Source: Cellulophaga omnivescoria
GTDB taxonomy: Bacteria > Bacteroidota > Bacteroidia > Flavobacteriales > Flavobacteriaceae
Reading direction: 5' to 3'
DNA: 64,000 nt
Assembly: GCF_001999725.1 (NCBI RefSeq)
Contig: NZ_MDDP01000006.1
Coordinates: 62,001-126,000 of the forward strand
Shown here: in pieces, positions 63,739 to 64,000 of the stretch
Layout of the letters: each line of letters opens with the position of its first letter
How positions within the stretch are numbered: position 1 is the first letter of the stretch
Notes under the pieces: model-generated
The model's database searches: none
The model's input: the letters and a program-made list of their open reading frames with translations, nothing else
What the model was told of the DNA's origin: nothing
Translations under genes and position numbers: made by a program

Positions 63739-64000
63739 ATGATTGACAAATTAAATATAGTAAAACAACGTTTTGATGAGGTATCGGATTTAATTATCCA
63801 GCCAGATATTATATCAGATCAAAAGCGCTATGTAGAGCTCAATAGAGAATACAAAGATCTTAAAAAGTTGTGTGACAAAAGAGAACTTTATCTAGAGTAC
63901 ACCAACAATATAGAGGAAGCTAACGAAATTATTGCAGACGGTAGTGATGCAGAAATGGTAGAGATGGCAAAAATGCAGCTTGAAGAAGCCAAAGCAGGTT
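63739..64000 (+). CDS. prfA: Peptide chain release factor 1, truncated by window edge
   Basis: First 87 codons of a class I release factor recognising UAA/UAG. The N-terminal coiled domain starts [15 protein letters not shown] and continues through the [10 protein letters not shown] segment; the codon-recognition and GGQ parts are outside the window. The 90-bp upstream gap has no clear promoter. Confidence 0.9.
   Translation, partial: MIDKLNIVKQRFDEVSDLIIQPDIISDQKRYVELNREYKDLKKLCDKRELYLEYTNNIEEANEIIADGSDAEMVEMAKMQLEEAKAG

Noticed and set aside
1-64000. CRISPR arrays, insertion sequences, integrases or prophage genes
   Set aside because: No repeat-spacer pattern, transposase or phage-like gene was seen; the only sizeable direct repeat is the tRNA-Lys duplication.

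Overview
The window is AT-rich DNA from a marine Flavobacteriaceae-type Bacteroidota; the genus cannot be fixed from the sequence. Support comes from the lipoprotein signals, a hybrid two-component regulator with AraC output, promoters of the TTG-N19-TAnnTTTG type, a split transketolase and an ApbE/DUF4266/DUF3570 cluster. About 50 kb (1-49665) is a red-algal galactan utilization locus, most likely for agar and porphyran. The last 14 kb (50040-64000) is ordinary housekeeping sequence.

Region 1 (1-23447) is a depolymerisation and desulfation block. It holds eight sulfatases, two GH2 enzymes, a GH86, a GH16, a GH117 and an unrecognised two-repeat exported protein. Apart from the first partial sulfatase, all are on the minus strand in tightly packed runs. 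Region 2 (23598-27869) is the hybrid two-component sensor-regulator. The palindrome AACATATGTT, or a close match, lies upstream of three flanking transcription units and is a candidate binding site.

Region 3 (28135-35726, plus strand) is an operon that reads best as L-galactose catabolism. It encodes a FucP-type permease, a mutarotase, a sugar dehydrogenase, a lactonase, an L-galactonate 5-dehydrogenase-like enzyme, a UxaB-like tagaturonate reductase and a UxaA altronate dehydratase, ending at 2-keto-3-deoxygluconate (KDG). A GH16 endo-agarase lipoprotein follows (35871-36818).

Region 4 (44812-36900, minus strand) reads best as 3,6-anhydro-L-galactose (L-AHG) catabolism. It encodes an AldA-like dehydrogenase, an enolase-superfamily cycloisomerase, an MDR dehydrogenase and a KduD-like reductase, again ending at KDG, with a sulfatase, GalM and a RhaT-like permease. 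An IclR regulator lies just upstream in the direction of transcription, and a GTTTCA-N4-TGAAAC site abuts the operon promoter. A GH117 plus GH2 lipoprotein pair (45903-49665) would release L-AHG and D-galactose from neoagaro-oligosaccharides.

Taken together, endo-enzymes cut the polymer, sulfatases remove sulfate, GH2 and GH117 trim the ends, and both L-sugars of agar/porphyran are converted to KDG by separate operons that each invert C5 with a dehydrogenase/reductase pair. No SusC/SusD pair, formylglycine-generating enzyme, KDG kinase or KDPG aldolase is visible here, so these must lie elsewhere.

Region 5 holds two tandem tRNA-Lys genes, aroK, a phosphoribosyltransferase, an Hsp15-like S4 protein, an FKBP lipoprotein, a small outer-membrane barrel, split transketolase, tgt, lptG, an EamA permease, purM, a Rieske lipoprotein, a thioredoxin-ApbE-DUF4266-DUF3570 cluster and the 5' end of prfA.
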